DNA from: Sphingobacteriales bacterium
GTDB lineage: Bacteria > Bacteroidota > Bacteroidia > Chitinophagales > CAIOSU01
Reading direction: 5' to 3'
NCBI GenBank assembly: GCA_027483645.1
Contig: JAIXUD010000009.1
Coordinates: 366,814 to 430,813, forward strand
DNA length: 64,000 bases
The notes beneath the pieces were generated by a model. That model did not search any database. It saw only the letters and a list, made by a program, of their open reading frames with translations, and was not told the DNA's origin. This document shows, piece after piece, positions 33,054 to 41,094 of this stretch (positions are counted from its first letter, which is position 1; the number at the start of each line of letters is the position of its first letter). The position numbers and the translations under genes were made by a program.

Positions 33054-33851
33054 ATGCCCAACCGCTCCATCATCTTTAAAATACCCTTAACCGTTGCCAT
33101 AGTCTCTATGGCGTTGCTGTTTGTGGCTTTGCTGGGCCAATGGATGGGCCTACCCGGCATGAACTCCGAGATGTTTTGCGAGACTTTTAGGCCAGGGCTC
33201 ATTAAGCAGCCCGTTAATGCTTGGAGTAACCTAGCGTTTGTTTTAGCAGGCTTAGGGATTGGTTGGCTGCAAAGCAGGGGGCATAAAAAAGGGCATCGCA
33301 ACCCGTTTACCCAAACTCGCTTCTACCCTACTTTCTTTGCTACGGTGGTGGTGCTTTTGGGCCCTGGCTCTATGGCCATGCACGCCAGCACGTCTTCCAT
33401 TTCTGGGTTCTTTGATATGCTGAGTATGTATATGGTAGCATCGTTTATGTTCAGCTATGCGCTGGAGCGGCTACTGCACTGGAAACCCACAACTTTCCTC
33501 ATTTGCTTTGTAATTGCGCTAACACTCTGCATCATTATCGACAGGGGCAAAGTTGACTTCTCCATCGGCATGTTCCCTGCCATGATTCTCATTTTCGGTC
33601 TATACATTGTAGTTGCTGGTACCACAGAGCTCTATTTGGTCTTCATTCGAAAGACGGGTGCTGATGCGCGTATGGCGTTGGCATTTGTAGGTGCGTTTGC
33701 CCTGGCCTTTATAATCTGGCTATACAGCCTCACTGGCGAGGTGCTCTGCGACCCCGATAGCCTGCTGCAAGGCCATGCGGTGTGGCATGTGCTCAATGCG
33801 GTGTCGTTGTTTTATTTGTACCGGTATTATGTTTCGGAGGGCCAGGCTTAA
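33054..33851 (+). CDS. Ceramidase-like (CREST superfamily) membrane protein
   Basis: 265 residues, seven membrane helices. It has the pattern of alkaline ceramidases and related hydrolases: CETFRPGLIKQPVNAWSNLAF with conserved Glu/Trp/Asn, then MAMHAS...FDMLSMY with His and Asp, and finally the HAVWH pair near 240. These residues form a metal site in the family. The activity could be lipid amide hydrolysis; the substrate is unknown, and sphingolipids do occur in many Bacteroidota. Confidence 0.8.
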   Translation: MPNRSIIFKIPLTVAIVSMALLFVALLGQWMGLPGMNSEMFCETFRPGLIKQPVNAWSNLAFVLAGLGIGWLQSRGHKKGHRNPFTQTRFYPTFFATVVVLLGPGSMAMHASTSSISGFFDMLSMYMVASFMFSYALERLLHWKPTTFLICFVIALTLCIIIDRGKVDFSIGMFPAMILIFGLYIVVAGTTELYLVFIRKTGADARMALAFVGAFALAFIIWLYSLTGEVLCDPDSLLQGHAVWHVLNAVSLFYLYRYYVSEGQA

Positions 33852-33900
33852 CTAATCACTTAAAACAGGTTGTTAGTGGTGCGAAGGAATACAAAATGCA

Positions 33901-34109
33901 CGTCATTGCGAGGAGCGACCTTGCGCCCTTCGCGCAACAGAGCAACGAAGCAATCCCATGCGCTAGGTAATTCACTCCCTTAACCAAAAAACCCATATAT
34001 AATAGAATGCTTCAATGGTCATTCCACATCAATCTATGGTGCGTGGGATTGCTTCAGGCTTTTGGGAGGCATCACAGGCTGCGATATCATTTAGGCCTTA
34101 GCAATGACG
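33901..34109. repeat. Inverted-repeat element, copy C (GTCATTGCGA family)
   Basis: Ends CGTCATTGC (33901-33909) and GCAATGACG (34101-34109). Inner arms GAAGCAATCCCATGCGC (33947-33963) and GCGTGGGATTGCTTC (34041-34055). The core has CCCATATATAATAG, a variant of the CCAATACATAATA core of copies A and B. It fills the 297-bp gap after the ceramidase-like gene. Confidence 0.8.
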
Positions 34110-34148
34110 CTCATTTTGAAAGCTCAACGCATGTTTTACCTTAACCAA

Positions 34149-34790
34149 TCACCGCAACAACTCCAGCACCCCATCATACTCGCTCTCTGTTCCATCATGG
34201 AAGATGAGCTCCAAGGTGTAATAGTAGTAGCCTACTGGCGCAGGGTTGCCTTTGTAGCGCCCATCCCAGAGCGGGCGGCCACTGCCGTTGTAGCGGTATA
34301 CTTCATCGCCACTATCGGCATCGTAGAGTGCCATGCGCACCCAAAAGGCACACTCGGGTTTGTCTAATAAATATGCACCGCCACCGCGGGGCACGATGGT
34401 TTCGTATACAATGGGCTCTTTGGAGAATGAATCCGTATCGTAAAATCGAACCTGCACCAATCGGTTATAAGTAGCATCAGTATCGGTGATGGTTACTTGG
34501 TATTCGTTTAGTTGCGCACCGGTGCCTTCCCTGTCCACCTCAATGCGGTTGCTGCGGGTGTTGCCGGGTGTCCAAGCATAGGTGGCCTCATCGCTTGCAC
34601 CGCGTATTTCCACTTGTATGGTTTGCAGGCATGCGCCGTTGGCCTTAATAGTATCGCCATCGGCCAATTGGGCTACCCAAAGTGAAGCGGGCAAAGGAAT
34701 GGTTTCGGCCAATGGCTCCTTTGCGCAGGAAGATTGCAACAGAGCCAACCCTATTACCAACAAAACGATATGTAGGATAGTGGCTCTCAT
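34149..34790 (-). CDS. Lipoprotein with T9SS type B-like C-terminal domain
   Basis: 213 residues. Lipobox LQSSCAKE (Cys about 22). The middle has a beta-sandwich look. The last 50 residues (SGRPLWDGRYKGNPAPVGYY ... DGTESEYDGVLELLR) resemble the CHU_C/type B sorting domain, whose consensus has WDG, GxPxPxGxYxY and a final GxxxLxR. Its gene overlaps the PorP/SprF gene by 4 bases (ATGA), and type B proteins are known to pair with PorP/SprF partners. The unusual point is that a lipoprotein signal and a T9SS type B-like end are in one small protein. Confidence 0.7.
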   Translation of the reverse strand: MRATILHIVLLVIGLALLQSSCAKEPLAETIPLPASLWVAQLADGDTIKANGACLQTIQVEIRGASDEATYAWTPGNTRSNRIEVDREGTGAQLNEYQVTITDTDATYNRLVQVRFYDTDSFSKEPIVYETIVPRGGGAYLLDKPECAFWVRMALYDADSGDEVYRYNGSGRPLWDGRYKGNPAPVGYYYYTLELIFHDGTESEYDGVLELLR

Positions 34791-36022
34791 GGTTGGTTTT
34801 CAATTACAGTGGAGGTATTGCTAGGCAAATTCTTTTTCCCTTTGAAATGTATCAATACATTGCCCGAAGCTACCCAGCCGCCCCGCAATGGGCCGAAGGT
34901 ATGGGTAGAAACACCGCCTTCTAGCACAAAGCTCACGCACTTAGTGCGGTAGCCCACATTGGCGGTGGCAGTTTTGCTGCCGTAGCCGATGCCTGTAAGC
35001 AACCTACCGCCCAATGACTGCACATTGATGCGCGGCCTAAATGCCTGCACCGTAAAGTTTTTGCTGTAGTACTCCAGCATTGGGGTAATTACGATGGGGC
35101 CAATGCCAATATGGTAGCCACCATGAACGTATACTTCCGCCGGCATGGCGCGTTCCTGTTCATTGCCTTGAAAGTGCCAACCTTCTAATGTGTTAAGGTT
35201 ATTCACCGATGCCCCGATAAAGTACTTCGGCTTTTGGTACCAAACGCCGAAGTTAATCATACCATAGCCCAGCACACCACCATCCAACGCGCCATCGCGC
35301 ACGCGGGTACCGCTGCCTTGGTTGGGCGCAATCTGGCCATCCACGTCCTCATCGGTAAGCGGGTGTATGTAAAAGTTGAAGAACTCAAAGCCCAGTCGCA
35401 AGTGCCCGCCCTTCTTCAAATTAACACTAAAACCATGGCTGATGCCAAACTGGGTGCGCTTGTACCTGCCGCCATAATTGCTAGCCCGGTAGTAGATACC
35501 TGTGCCCCAGTTAAACTTCCCGGGATGTTTCTCCTTCAGCATCGGCACATTAAAATCGTAAGCAAACATACTCTGCAAGCCGAATTTTTGTGAAGCATAA
35601 AAGGGAGCCTCAGCCTGAAACAGGAAGTTGTGCTGGTGGTTGAAGCCCGTCATCGCCCGGTTTTGGAAAAGGCTTACTAAGAGGTTGTTCCATTGGTTGT
35701 AATCTGGCTGCACATTTACACTGACTACTCTAGAGGGGGTAGTATCCACAGGGGAAGGAATTATAATATCCGCAACTGGAACCGCCAAAGATGGGGTATC
35801 CATCCCTACGGGCACTATAGTCGGCCTGTTCAAATCTAATATTATCGGCACCACACTGCTGTCTGAAACAACTGCGGCAATAGTATCCACCACCGGTAAT
35901 GAACTAGGGTTTCTATTAAGATCGAGGATAACGGGCACGGTATCCGCCTCTTGGGCCACCATCAAAACTGGGCACAAAAGCAAACAATACAATAAACTCA
36001 GGGAAAGGATAACGGTACGCAC
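34787..36022 (-). CDS. PorP/SprF family outer-membrane protein
   Basis: 411 residues. Signal peptide to about 23. A Pro/Asp-rich linker (about 25-105) has two repeats (VPVILDLNRNP and VPIILDLNRP). From about 108 the PorP/SprF barrel begins (YNQWNNLLVSLFQNRAMTGF), with many alternating strands to the end. PorP/SprF proteins anchor or help secrete T9SS type B cargo such as SprB. The linker is not usual for the family. It is translationally coupled to the type B-like lipoprotein. Confidence 0.87.
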   Translation of the reverse strand: MRTVILSLSLLYCLLLCPVLMVAQEADTVPVILDLNRNPSSLPVVDTIAAVVSDSSVVPIILDLNRPTIVPVGMDTPSLAVPVADIIIPSPVDTTPSRVVSVNVQPDYNQWNNLLVSLFQNRAMTGFNHQHNFLFQAEAPFYASQKFGLQSMFAYDFNVPMLKEKHPGKFNWGTGIYYRASNYGGRYKRTQFGISHGFSVNLKKGGHLRLGFEFFNFYIHPLTDEDVDGQIAPNQGSGTRVRDGALDGGVLGYGMINFGVWYQKPKYFIGASVNNLNTLEGWHFQGNEQERAMPAEVYVHGGYHIGIGPIVITPMLEYYSKNFTVQAFRPRINVQSLGGRLLTGIGYGSKTATANVGYRTKCVSFVLEGGVSTHTFGPLRGGWVASGNVLIHFKGKKNLPSNTSTVIENQP

Positions 36023-36166
36023 GGCTTAAAATTACAACGTGCAAGGCAGGTGGGCAAATAACCACCATAAATTGACGAAATAAATAAAAAAGGGCAAATA
36101 ACAATTACCTGTAACTACAGATAATGGGGCGAAACGATAGTGGTAGTAAATTTTAGGTGGGTAGCT

Positions 36167-36409
36167 TTAGGCCATAGCGAGCGACTTGATTTTTGTCTTA
36201 ATAGCAGCAACGGTATCTTCTTTCACGTGCCGCTTTTCCACTTTGTGCTGAAGGAAGCTCTTAAACTCCTTTTCAATTTCAAAGTGATCAAGACAGCAAG
36301 AGCAGTCTTTCAGCTCTTGTAGAAATACCTTCTCCTCCTCTGCGCTCATTTCTCCATCCAATGAAAGGAAAACCTTCGATAGCACTTTTGAACAATCGTG
36401 ACCCATCAC
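36167..36409 (-). CDS. Anti-sigma factor, RsrA-like
   Basis: 80 residues. Resembles short anti-sigma factors of the zinc (ZAS) type: HDCSKVLSKVFLSLDGEMS, then QELKDCSCCLDHFEIEKEFKSFL. In the classic motif HxxxCxxC the His is replaced here by Glu (ELKDCSCC), although the two spaced Cys remain, with other His and Cys nearby. It probably binds and inhibits the sigma factor encoded just upstream; the ATGA overlap shows coupling. Confidence 0.8.
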   Translation of the reverse strand: MMGHDCSKVLSKVFLSLDGEMSAEEEKVFLQELKDCSCCLDHFEIEKEFKSFLQHKVEKRHVKEDTVAAIKTKIKSLAMA

Positions 36410-36987
36410 TCTTCTTTTTCTTTATAACCTAATGATCTTGCGTAATCCTCCAGCAATTCTTTTAGCATCTGCCTGGCACGGTGTAGGCGCGAACGCACTG
36501 TGCCAATCGGTATATCTATAATCTTGGCAATCTCTTCATAAGTAAAACCTTCAATGTCGCATAGCAGGATAACCGTACGGAAATCCACTGGTAAGGTATT
36601 GATGGCCTTGGTCACTTCATCGCCCAACATGTCTTGGAAGATTTCTTCCCGCATATCGAGCGTACCTACTAACTGAACATCTTCGCTATCGTGATAACTC
36701 ACAATATCCTCATAGTCAACCTTGTTAGGTTGCTTTGATTTTTTCCGATATTCGTTAATGAACGCGTTCTTCAAGATTTTGAACAACCACGCTTTTGCAT
36801 TAGTTCCTTCTACATACGAATTGGCAAATCGGTATGCCTTCATATAGGTCTCCTGTACCAGGTCGTTTGCGTCGTCCTCGTCGTAGGTAAGATGGAAAGC
36901 GAAGTTGTAAAGAGCATCCATATGCGGAAAAAACTCCTTATCGAACAATTCGTCCTTCTTCTGTTTTTCGTCTTTTTCTAAAGCCAC
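36406..36987 (-). CDS. ECF-type RNA polymerase sigma factor
   Basis: About 193 residues. Region 2 (YNFAFHLTYDEDDANDLVQE ... WLFKILKNAFINEYRKKSK) and region 4 (LPVDFRTVILLCDIEGFTYEEIA ... GTVRSRLHRARQML) are clear and resemble SigH/SigR-type ECF factors. No ATG precedes region 2: candidates are TTG 36993 and GTG 36987. I chose GTG because the -7 box (TAAATTTG, 36998-36991) overlaps the TTG. It would be transcribed with almost no leader. Pairs with the anti-sigma gene. Confidence 0.92.
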   Translation of the reverse strand: MALEKDEKQKKDELFDKEFFPHMDALYNFAFHLTYDEDDANDLVQETYMKAYRFANSYVEGTNAKAWLFKILKNAFINEYRKKSKQPNKVDYEDIVSYHDSEDVQLVGTLDMREEIFQDMLGDEVTKAINTLPVDFRTVILLCDIEGFTYEEIAKIIDIPIGTVRSRLHRARQMLKELLEDYARSLGYKEKEE

Positions 36988-36990
36988 GCT

Positions 36991-36998
36991 CAAATTTA
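36991..36998 (-). promoter_or_regulatory. -7 element of the sigma/anti-sigma operon
   Basis: TAAATTTG on the - strand, a perfect TAnnTTTG, followed after AGC by the GTG start. Typical start distance would put transcription within a base or two of that GTG. Confidence 0.5.
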
Positions 36999-37108
36999 GA
37001 GAATTTAAGTTGGGAAAAAATAGCCTGCCATTAAATATGGTGCGGATAATTGAAATATATCCGCCATAATTGTGCCAAGATCTATTTTATATGTGCCTAC
37101 ATACAAAC

Positions 37109-37140
37109 TTTTCCACTCCGCCGTTTATACCGTAGCTTTG
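37109..37140 (+). promoter_or_regulatory. Promoter of the O-antigen-ligase-like gene
   Basis: TTTT (37109-37112, near TTTG), a 20-bp spacer, and a perfect -7 box TAGCTTTG (37133-37140), 9 bases before the ATG at 37150. Confidence 0.55.
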
Positions 37141-37149
37141 CCATCCCTT

Positions 37150-38400
37150 ATGCTGAAAAGGTTGCTGCACATATCGCCCGGTTTCTGGGTAGCCCTCATT
37201 TTCTTGGGCATTGCCTTGGCGAAGCTAAGCCCATTGATAATGAGCGTGGGCATGGGTGGGCTGTTTATTACGGCATTTCTTACCCCAGGTGCCTTCCGCA
37301 AAATACCCAAAATATTAATCGAGGCATCGGCGGGCATTTTTGTATTTTTCTTTTTGCTGGTGCTGGTAAGTGGCCTGTATAGTGATGACCTGACCCAGTG
37401 GCTAGAGCGGCTGCGCATCAAAATACCGTTTCTATTAATGCCTTTAGCATTTTGGGTAAGTACCAGGCCAAGCACCCTGCAGCTCAACCGTACCCTTTAT
37501 TTTATTTGGTTTTTAATGCTGGGCTGCGCCTTGTTTTCTATCGGCATGTATTTGCAGGATATGGAGGGGATTACCGAATCCATCTCCCGCGGCAAATCGA
37601 TGCCAACTCCGTTCAACCATATACGGTTTAGTTTAATGGTGGTGTTTGCCGCGGTTATCGGTTATCATTTATTGAAGGAGCGCTTCGTGGGCAAGTTTGC
37701 TTGGGAGCGTTCAATACTAATGGTGGGTACGGCATTTCTTATCATATTCACCCATATCTGGGCCATCCGTAGCGGGTTGCTTGCGTTATATGTGTGCTTG
37801 GTAGCCATTATGCTTTACGAAATATGGCGCACCCGAAAGTGGCTTTGGTTAGCCGTAATATTAGTGGTAATGCCCACAATACCAGTTGTTGCTTACTACG
37901 TAGTACCCACTTTCAAAAACAAAGTAGGCTACATGATGTACGACTTGCAAAGGTTTAAAGAGGGTGATACCGCAGCTTATAGCGATGCGCGTAGACTGCG
38001 CTCGCTGGAGGTTTCGTGGGAAGCGGGAAAGGAAGAAAAATGGTTGGGTGTAGGCTACGGCGACATTAAAGCCACCATGCTTAAGGAGTACCAAGAACAT
38101 CACCCCGATTTGTTGGCAGATAACTCGCTTGACCCCCACAACCAGTTTCTATATGTATTTGTAGGGCTGGGTTTCGTAGGGTTGGCTTTTTTCGCATGGG
38201 CCGTGCTATACCCCCTGTGGATGGCCTGGAAGTGGGACAATATCCTTTTTGCTTGCTTCAACCTCATTGCTTTGGTTTCATTCATCCCTGAGTACCCGCT
38301 TGAGAACCAAGTGGGCACTGCATTCTACCTTACCATGCTGTTCTTTTTGTATTTCGCGGTAAAGCCGAAGGACGAGCCGAAGGTAAAGGTGAAAAAGTAA
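37150..38400 (+). CDS. O-antigen ligase / Wzy-like polysaccharide protein
   Basis: About 416 residues from ATG 37150. An upstream GTG at 37072 is open but the promoter lies between, so I reject it. About ten to twelve membrane helices with a large periplasmic loop; the motif DPHNQFLYVFVGLGFVGL near 350 contains the His conserved in the WaaL/Wzy_C family. It joins or polymerises surface glycan. No other glycan genes are near, so the substrate is unknown. Confidence 0.85.
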   Translation: MLKRLLHISPGFWVALIFLGIALAKLSPLIMSVGMGGLFITAFLTPGAFRKIPKILIEASAGIFVFFFLLVLVSGLYSDDLTQWLERLRIKIPFLLMPLAFWVSTRPSTLQLNRTLYFIWFLMLGCALFSIGMYLQDMEGITESISRGKSMPTPFNHIRFSLMVVFAAVIGYHLLKERFVGKFAWERSILMVGTAFLIIFTHIWAIRSGLLALYVCLVAIMLYEIWRTRKWLWLAVILVVMPTIPVVAYYVVPTFKNKVGYMMYDLQRFKEGDTAAYSDARRLRSLEVSWEAGKEEKWLGVGYGDIKATMLKEYQEHHPDLLADNSLDPHNQFLYVFVGLGFVGLAFFAWAVLYPLWMAWKWDNILFACFNLIALVSFIPEYPLENQVGTAFYLTMLFFLYFAVKPKDEPKVKVKK

Positions 38401-38412
38401 GAATCGATTAAC

Positions 38413-38856
38413 CTATAGATGTTCTAAGTCATCCAAATCGCGATATCTTTTTGTTGCCTGTTTGTTCACCTTTAAATCTGGTAAGGAGATATAATTTACC
38501 GGAAAACCTAGCGTAAAACCTATGTGCCTCCTTTCATAACAGACATCAAATGTTACCCCATCAATAAAGTTCATTAGATCAATGCGTACTGGAGGATACC
38601 CAAGCTGAACAACGTTCTCGGCTTGCAATAAATCCGCGTCAGAAATCCCTAATGAGCCAAAACCAAAATCAGTTAAAGCAATCTTTAATTTTGCTACGTT
38701 TTCAATACTAGCTTTATACCAAATATCTATATCGCCAGTATATCTTGGATATCCATGTTGGGCAACCGCATAGCCCCCAACAACTAGATAATCAACGTTT
38801 TTCACGTTTAACAATTGTAACAACTCTCTGAAGTCGTTGGGATAATCCATGGGCAT
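38413..38856 (-). CDS. Nucleotidyltransferase-fold protein (MenA/AbiEii-like or DUF6036)
   Basis: About 147 residues from ATG 38856. The motif DYLVVGGYAVAQHG then RYTGDIDIWYKAS is the GG...D-x-D core of minimal nucleotidyltransferases of the type used as toxins or as orphan kinases in two-gene modules. Its start lies inside the end of the small gene 38792-38983, as is usual for such pairs. The target is unknown. An upstream in-frame start would run deep into the partner gene and is unlikely. Confidence 0.75.
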   Translation of the reverse strand: MPMDYPNDFRELLQLLNVKNVDYLVVGGYAVAQHGYPRYTGDIDIWYKASIENVAKLKIALTDFGFGSLGISDADLLQAENVVQLGYPPVRIDLMNFIDGVTFDVCYERRHIGFTLGFPVNYISLPDLKVNKQATKRYRDLDDLEHL

Positions 38857-38983
38857 TAATGTATTGTTGGCGTAAAAACTCAAGCGCGACCATACGTTCT
38901 TCTGGAGTTTTACTTTTCCAGTAGGCTTTATCCTGTTCCGTGGTATCACGGCCCGTTATTTTTATGTGTCTCTCTAGCTTCAA
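38792..38983 (-). CDS. Small partner of the nucleotidyltransferase (possible antitoxin)
   Basis: 63 residues, charged and helical (KTPEERMVALEFLRQQY). It overlaps the start of the nucleotidyltransferase by about 65 bases. Short ORFs of this kind with a TPEER...ALEFLR core are often seen next to such enzymes in Bacteroidota, so I infer a two-gene module. Whether it acts as an antitoxin is not shown. Confidence 0.6.
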   Translation of the reverse strand: MKLERHIKITGRDTTEQDKAYWKSKTPEERMVALEFLRQQYINAHGLSQRLQRVVTIVKREKR

Positions 38984-39049
38984 AGCAATCGCAAATCTTT
39001 AATAAAGATACTTATTTATAACGTTTGCAGCATTGCTTTTGTTTCACAA

Positions 39050-39562
39050 CTAAACTCCATACCGCTCCCTCGCCACCAACTCATGGTGCAGGGTATGCCC
39101 AACAATAACAAACCCGATAGCATTTACACTTACGCTGGCTCCATTTGCAGTACCCAATCGGGTAAGCTCGGTCTCGCTAAAGCTATTGAACAGTGATAAG
39201 GTGGCAGAACGAACGGATTGAAACTCATGCACCAAATCCTTCAAGGTGCGATGCTGCACCCTCGCTGCATCTGCATAATCATTCTCCTCAAAACCAGCCA
39301 AAGGCGTTTCATCACCACGGGCAATGCGCAGGGCACGATAAGCGAAGATGCGCTCTGAATCGCTAAGGTGGTTTACCAATTGCTTGATGCTCCATTTGCC
39401 AGGAGCGTAGGCGTAATCGCCTTTTTCTTCAGCAATAGATTGCCAAAACGCCAGTGAGGCACGGCTGTAGCGGCTTAACAACTCTTGTATGTTATCACCA
39501 TCTACCCTGTTTATATAGGTTTGGTAGAAGGGAGCGTATTCGGTGCTGTTAGGTCGTGGCAT
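39050..39562 (-). CDS. DinB family protein
   Basis: 170 residues, four-helix bundle of the DinB/YfiT type, with metal ligands His in QLVNHLSDSERIFAYR and in the final GHTLHHE. Members are metal-dependent enzymes acting on small thiols or stress proteins; the exact reaction is unknown. It begins 5 bases after the thioesterase gene and is probably co-transcribed with it. Confidence 0.9.
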   Translation of the reverse strand: MPRPNSTEYAPFYQTYINRVDGDNIQELLSRYSRASLAFWQSIAEEKGDYAYAPGKWSIKQLVNHLSDSERIFAYRALRIARGDETPLAGFEENDYADAARVQHRTLKDLVHEFQSVRSATLSLFNSFSETELTRLGTANGASVSVNAIGFVIVGHTLHHELVARERYGV

Positions 39563-39567
39563 GGCTA

Positions 39568-39993
39568 TTACTTTTTCTTTTGGATAACGGCCAAGGTAAT
39601 TCGGCTAAGGCACACCAACTCGTTGCCGGCATTGGTTATGCGTATCTCCCAAACCTGGGTGCGGCCGCCAATGTGTATGGGTTTTGCAACACCAGTTACC
39701 AGGCCATTGCGGGCTGCTTTAATGTGGTTGGCGTTTATTTCCAGCCCTACCACGTATTCCTCAGGGTTGCAAGCCAGGCTACCTGCTATGCTGCCCAATG
39801 TTTCTGCTAATACCACCGATGCGCCGCCGTGCAGTATGCCCATGGGCTGTATGGTGCGGTGGTCCACTGGCATGGTGCCGCTAAGGTGGCCATCGCCTAC
39901 TTCGGTTACGGCAATGCCAAGGTGATCCATCATGTTGCCGTGCGCGCCTTGGTTTATCTGGGCAGGCGTGGCGGGGGTTTTCCAAATGCTCAT
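39568..39993 (-). CDS. Hotdog-fold thioesterase (PaaI/YdiI-like)
   Basis: 141 residues. The PaaI-type pattern GHLSGTMPVDHRTIQPMG then LHGGASVVLAETLGSIAG contains the family's catalytic Glu. These enzymes hydrolyse acyl-CoA thioesters; YdiI/MenI-like members act on menaquinone precursors. First gene of a pair with DinB. Confidence 0.92.
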   Translation of the reverse strand: MSIWKTPATPAQINQGAHGNMMDHLGIAVTEVGDGHLSGTMPVDHRTIQPMGILHGGASVVLAETLGSIAGSLACNPEEYVVGLEINANHIKAARNGLVTGVAKPIHIGGRTQVWEIRITNAGNELVCLSRITLAVIQKKK

Positions 39994-40064
39994 GGGGGTA
40001 AAATTACGGGTTTTGGGAGAAGCATTGTAAATAATATCAGGGCATTTTGAACAATTAAATCCGT

Positions 40065-40072
40065 TATATTTG
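40065..40072 (+). promoter_or_regulatory. -7 element of the RelE/ParE module
   Basis: TATATTTG is a perfect TAnnTTTG box ending 10 bases before ATG 40083. A TTTG at 40046-40049 is a little too close (15 bp). Confidence 0.5.
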
Positions 40073-40082
40073 TTAGTACCTT

Positions 40083-40319
40083 ATGAGCAGAGAAGAACTT
40101 AAAGAACTGTTGCACCAAAAGATTGATGCAACGGATAATGACGAATTGCTGGAGAGAGTAAAATTTTGGCTAGAGCTTGAAAGTGAGCTAGAGGAACCTA
40201 ATTTGTTAACTAAAGCAGAAGCCCAGGCTGTTCAAGAAGGCTTAGCTGATTACCATAAAGGTAAAACCATAACCAACGAAGACTTCAAAAAAGAGGTTCG
40301 AGGATGGCGCGGCAAATAA
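40083..40319 (+). CDS. Antitoxin-like partner of RelE/ParE toxin
   Basis: 78 residues, acidic N-half (KIDATDNDELLERVKFWLEL) and a lysine-rich C-half ending EVRGWRGK. Size and position just before, and overlapping by 16 bases, a RelE/ParE toxin fit an antitoxin of the Bacteroidota 'addiction module' type. The DNA-binding fold is not evident by eye. Confidence 0.75.
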   Translation: MSREELKELLHQKIDATDNDELLERVKFWLELESELEEPNLLTKAEAQAVQEGLADYHKGKTITNEDFKKEVRGWRGK

Positions 40320-40597
40320 TTTGGTCGGAAAAAGTTCAACAAGAGATACGTGATATTCACGATTACTGGGTTGAACGGACGGGATCAGAAAAGTATACAA
40401 TTAAATTGGAAGAATCATTCTTCAAGGCAGCAGACAGTTTAGAATCTTCACCTTATCAAGGAAAACTAACAAAGGCCGAAAGTATTCGATATTTAATCGT
40501 TAAATACCATAAATTATTTTATACTGTTCAAACCGATGAGATAGTAATTCTATCCGTCTTCGATACCCGCCGCGACCCTGACAAAACACCCTTTTAA
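40304..40597 (+). CDS. RelE/ParE family toxin
   Basis: 97 residues. Typical RelE/ParE features: IIWSEKVQQEIRDIHDYW at the start, the central SPYQGKLTKAESIRYLIVKYHKLFY and the final ILSVFDTRRDPDKTPF. RelE-type members cut mRNA on the ribosome; ParE-type members poison gyrase, and the sequence cannot tell them apart. The MazG-like gene starts 3 bases after it. Confidence 0.9.
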   Translation: MARQIIWSEKVQQEIRDIHDYWVERTGSEKYTIKLEESFFKAADSLESSPYQGKLTKAESIRYLIVKYHKLFYTVQTDEIVILSVFDTRRDPDKTPF

Positions 40598-40600
40598 ATA

Positions 40601-40981
40601 ATGAACCACCACACCCACCAAACCGCCATATTCCATACCGCGTTCGGCATACCGATTCAAGATAGCCCGCAAGTGCCTGACGAAGCCCGTGCCAAGCTTC
40701 GCGCAAGGCTGATAGCCGAGGAGAGTGCCGAAGTAATAGAGGCCATTGAAAGCGGCAACATACAGCACATAGCCAAAGAAATTGCCGACCTAATGATTGT
40801 ATTAAATGGCACGGTATTGGAGTATGGCCTGCAACATGTAATGGACCAAGTGATGGATGAAGTATACCGAAGCAACATGAGCAAACTGGGCGCTGATGGA
40901 CAACCGGTGCACCGCGAAGATGGCAAAGTAATAAAAGGCCCCCATTACAGCATAGCCGATTTAACATTTATTGGCAAATAG
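40601..40981 (+). CDS. MazG-like / phosphoribosyl-ATP pyrophosphohydrolase-like NTP hydrolase
   Basis: 126 residues. All-alpha NTP-PPase motif EESAEVIEAI followed by EIADLMIVL, the EExxE...ExxD magnesium site. The C-terminal section with SKLGADGQPVHREDGKVIKG is like the HisE-related proteins found singly in Bacteroidota and phages. It follows the toxin gene by 3 bases; MazG proteins are sometimes tied to toxin-antitoxin control, but here this may be coincidence. Confidence 0.82.
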   Translation: MNHHTHQTAIFHTAFGIPIQDSPQVPDEARAKLRARLIAEESAEVIEAIESGNIQHIAKEIADLMIVLNGTVLEYGLQHVMDQVMDEVYRSNMSKLGADGQPVHREDGKVIKGPHYSIADLTFIGK

Positions 40982-41094
40982 AGTCCACATCTTTTTTCAA
41001 CTTTGTTTGTTACGGTGTGAAGTATTTTTACCGAGTAACAGCAAGTTTTAAACTTTAATCCATTTAATAAGTCCAAACCCTAATAACTAGATCT

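Noticed and set aside
37072-37149. Upstream GTG start of the O-antigen-ligase-like gene
   Set aside because: The best promoter box (37133-37140) lies inside this stretch, and the extension has no membrane or conserved character.
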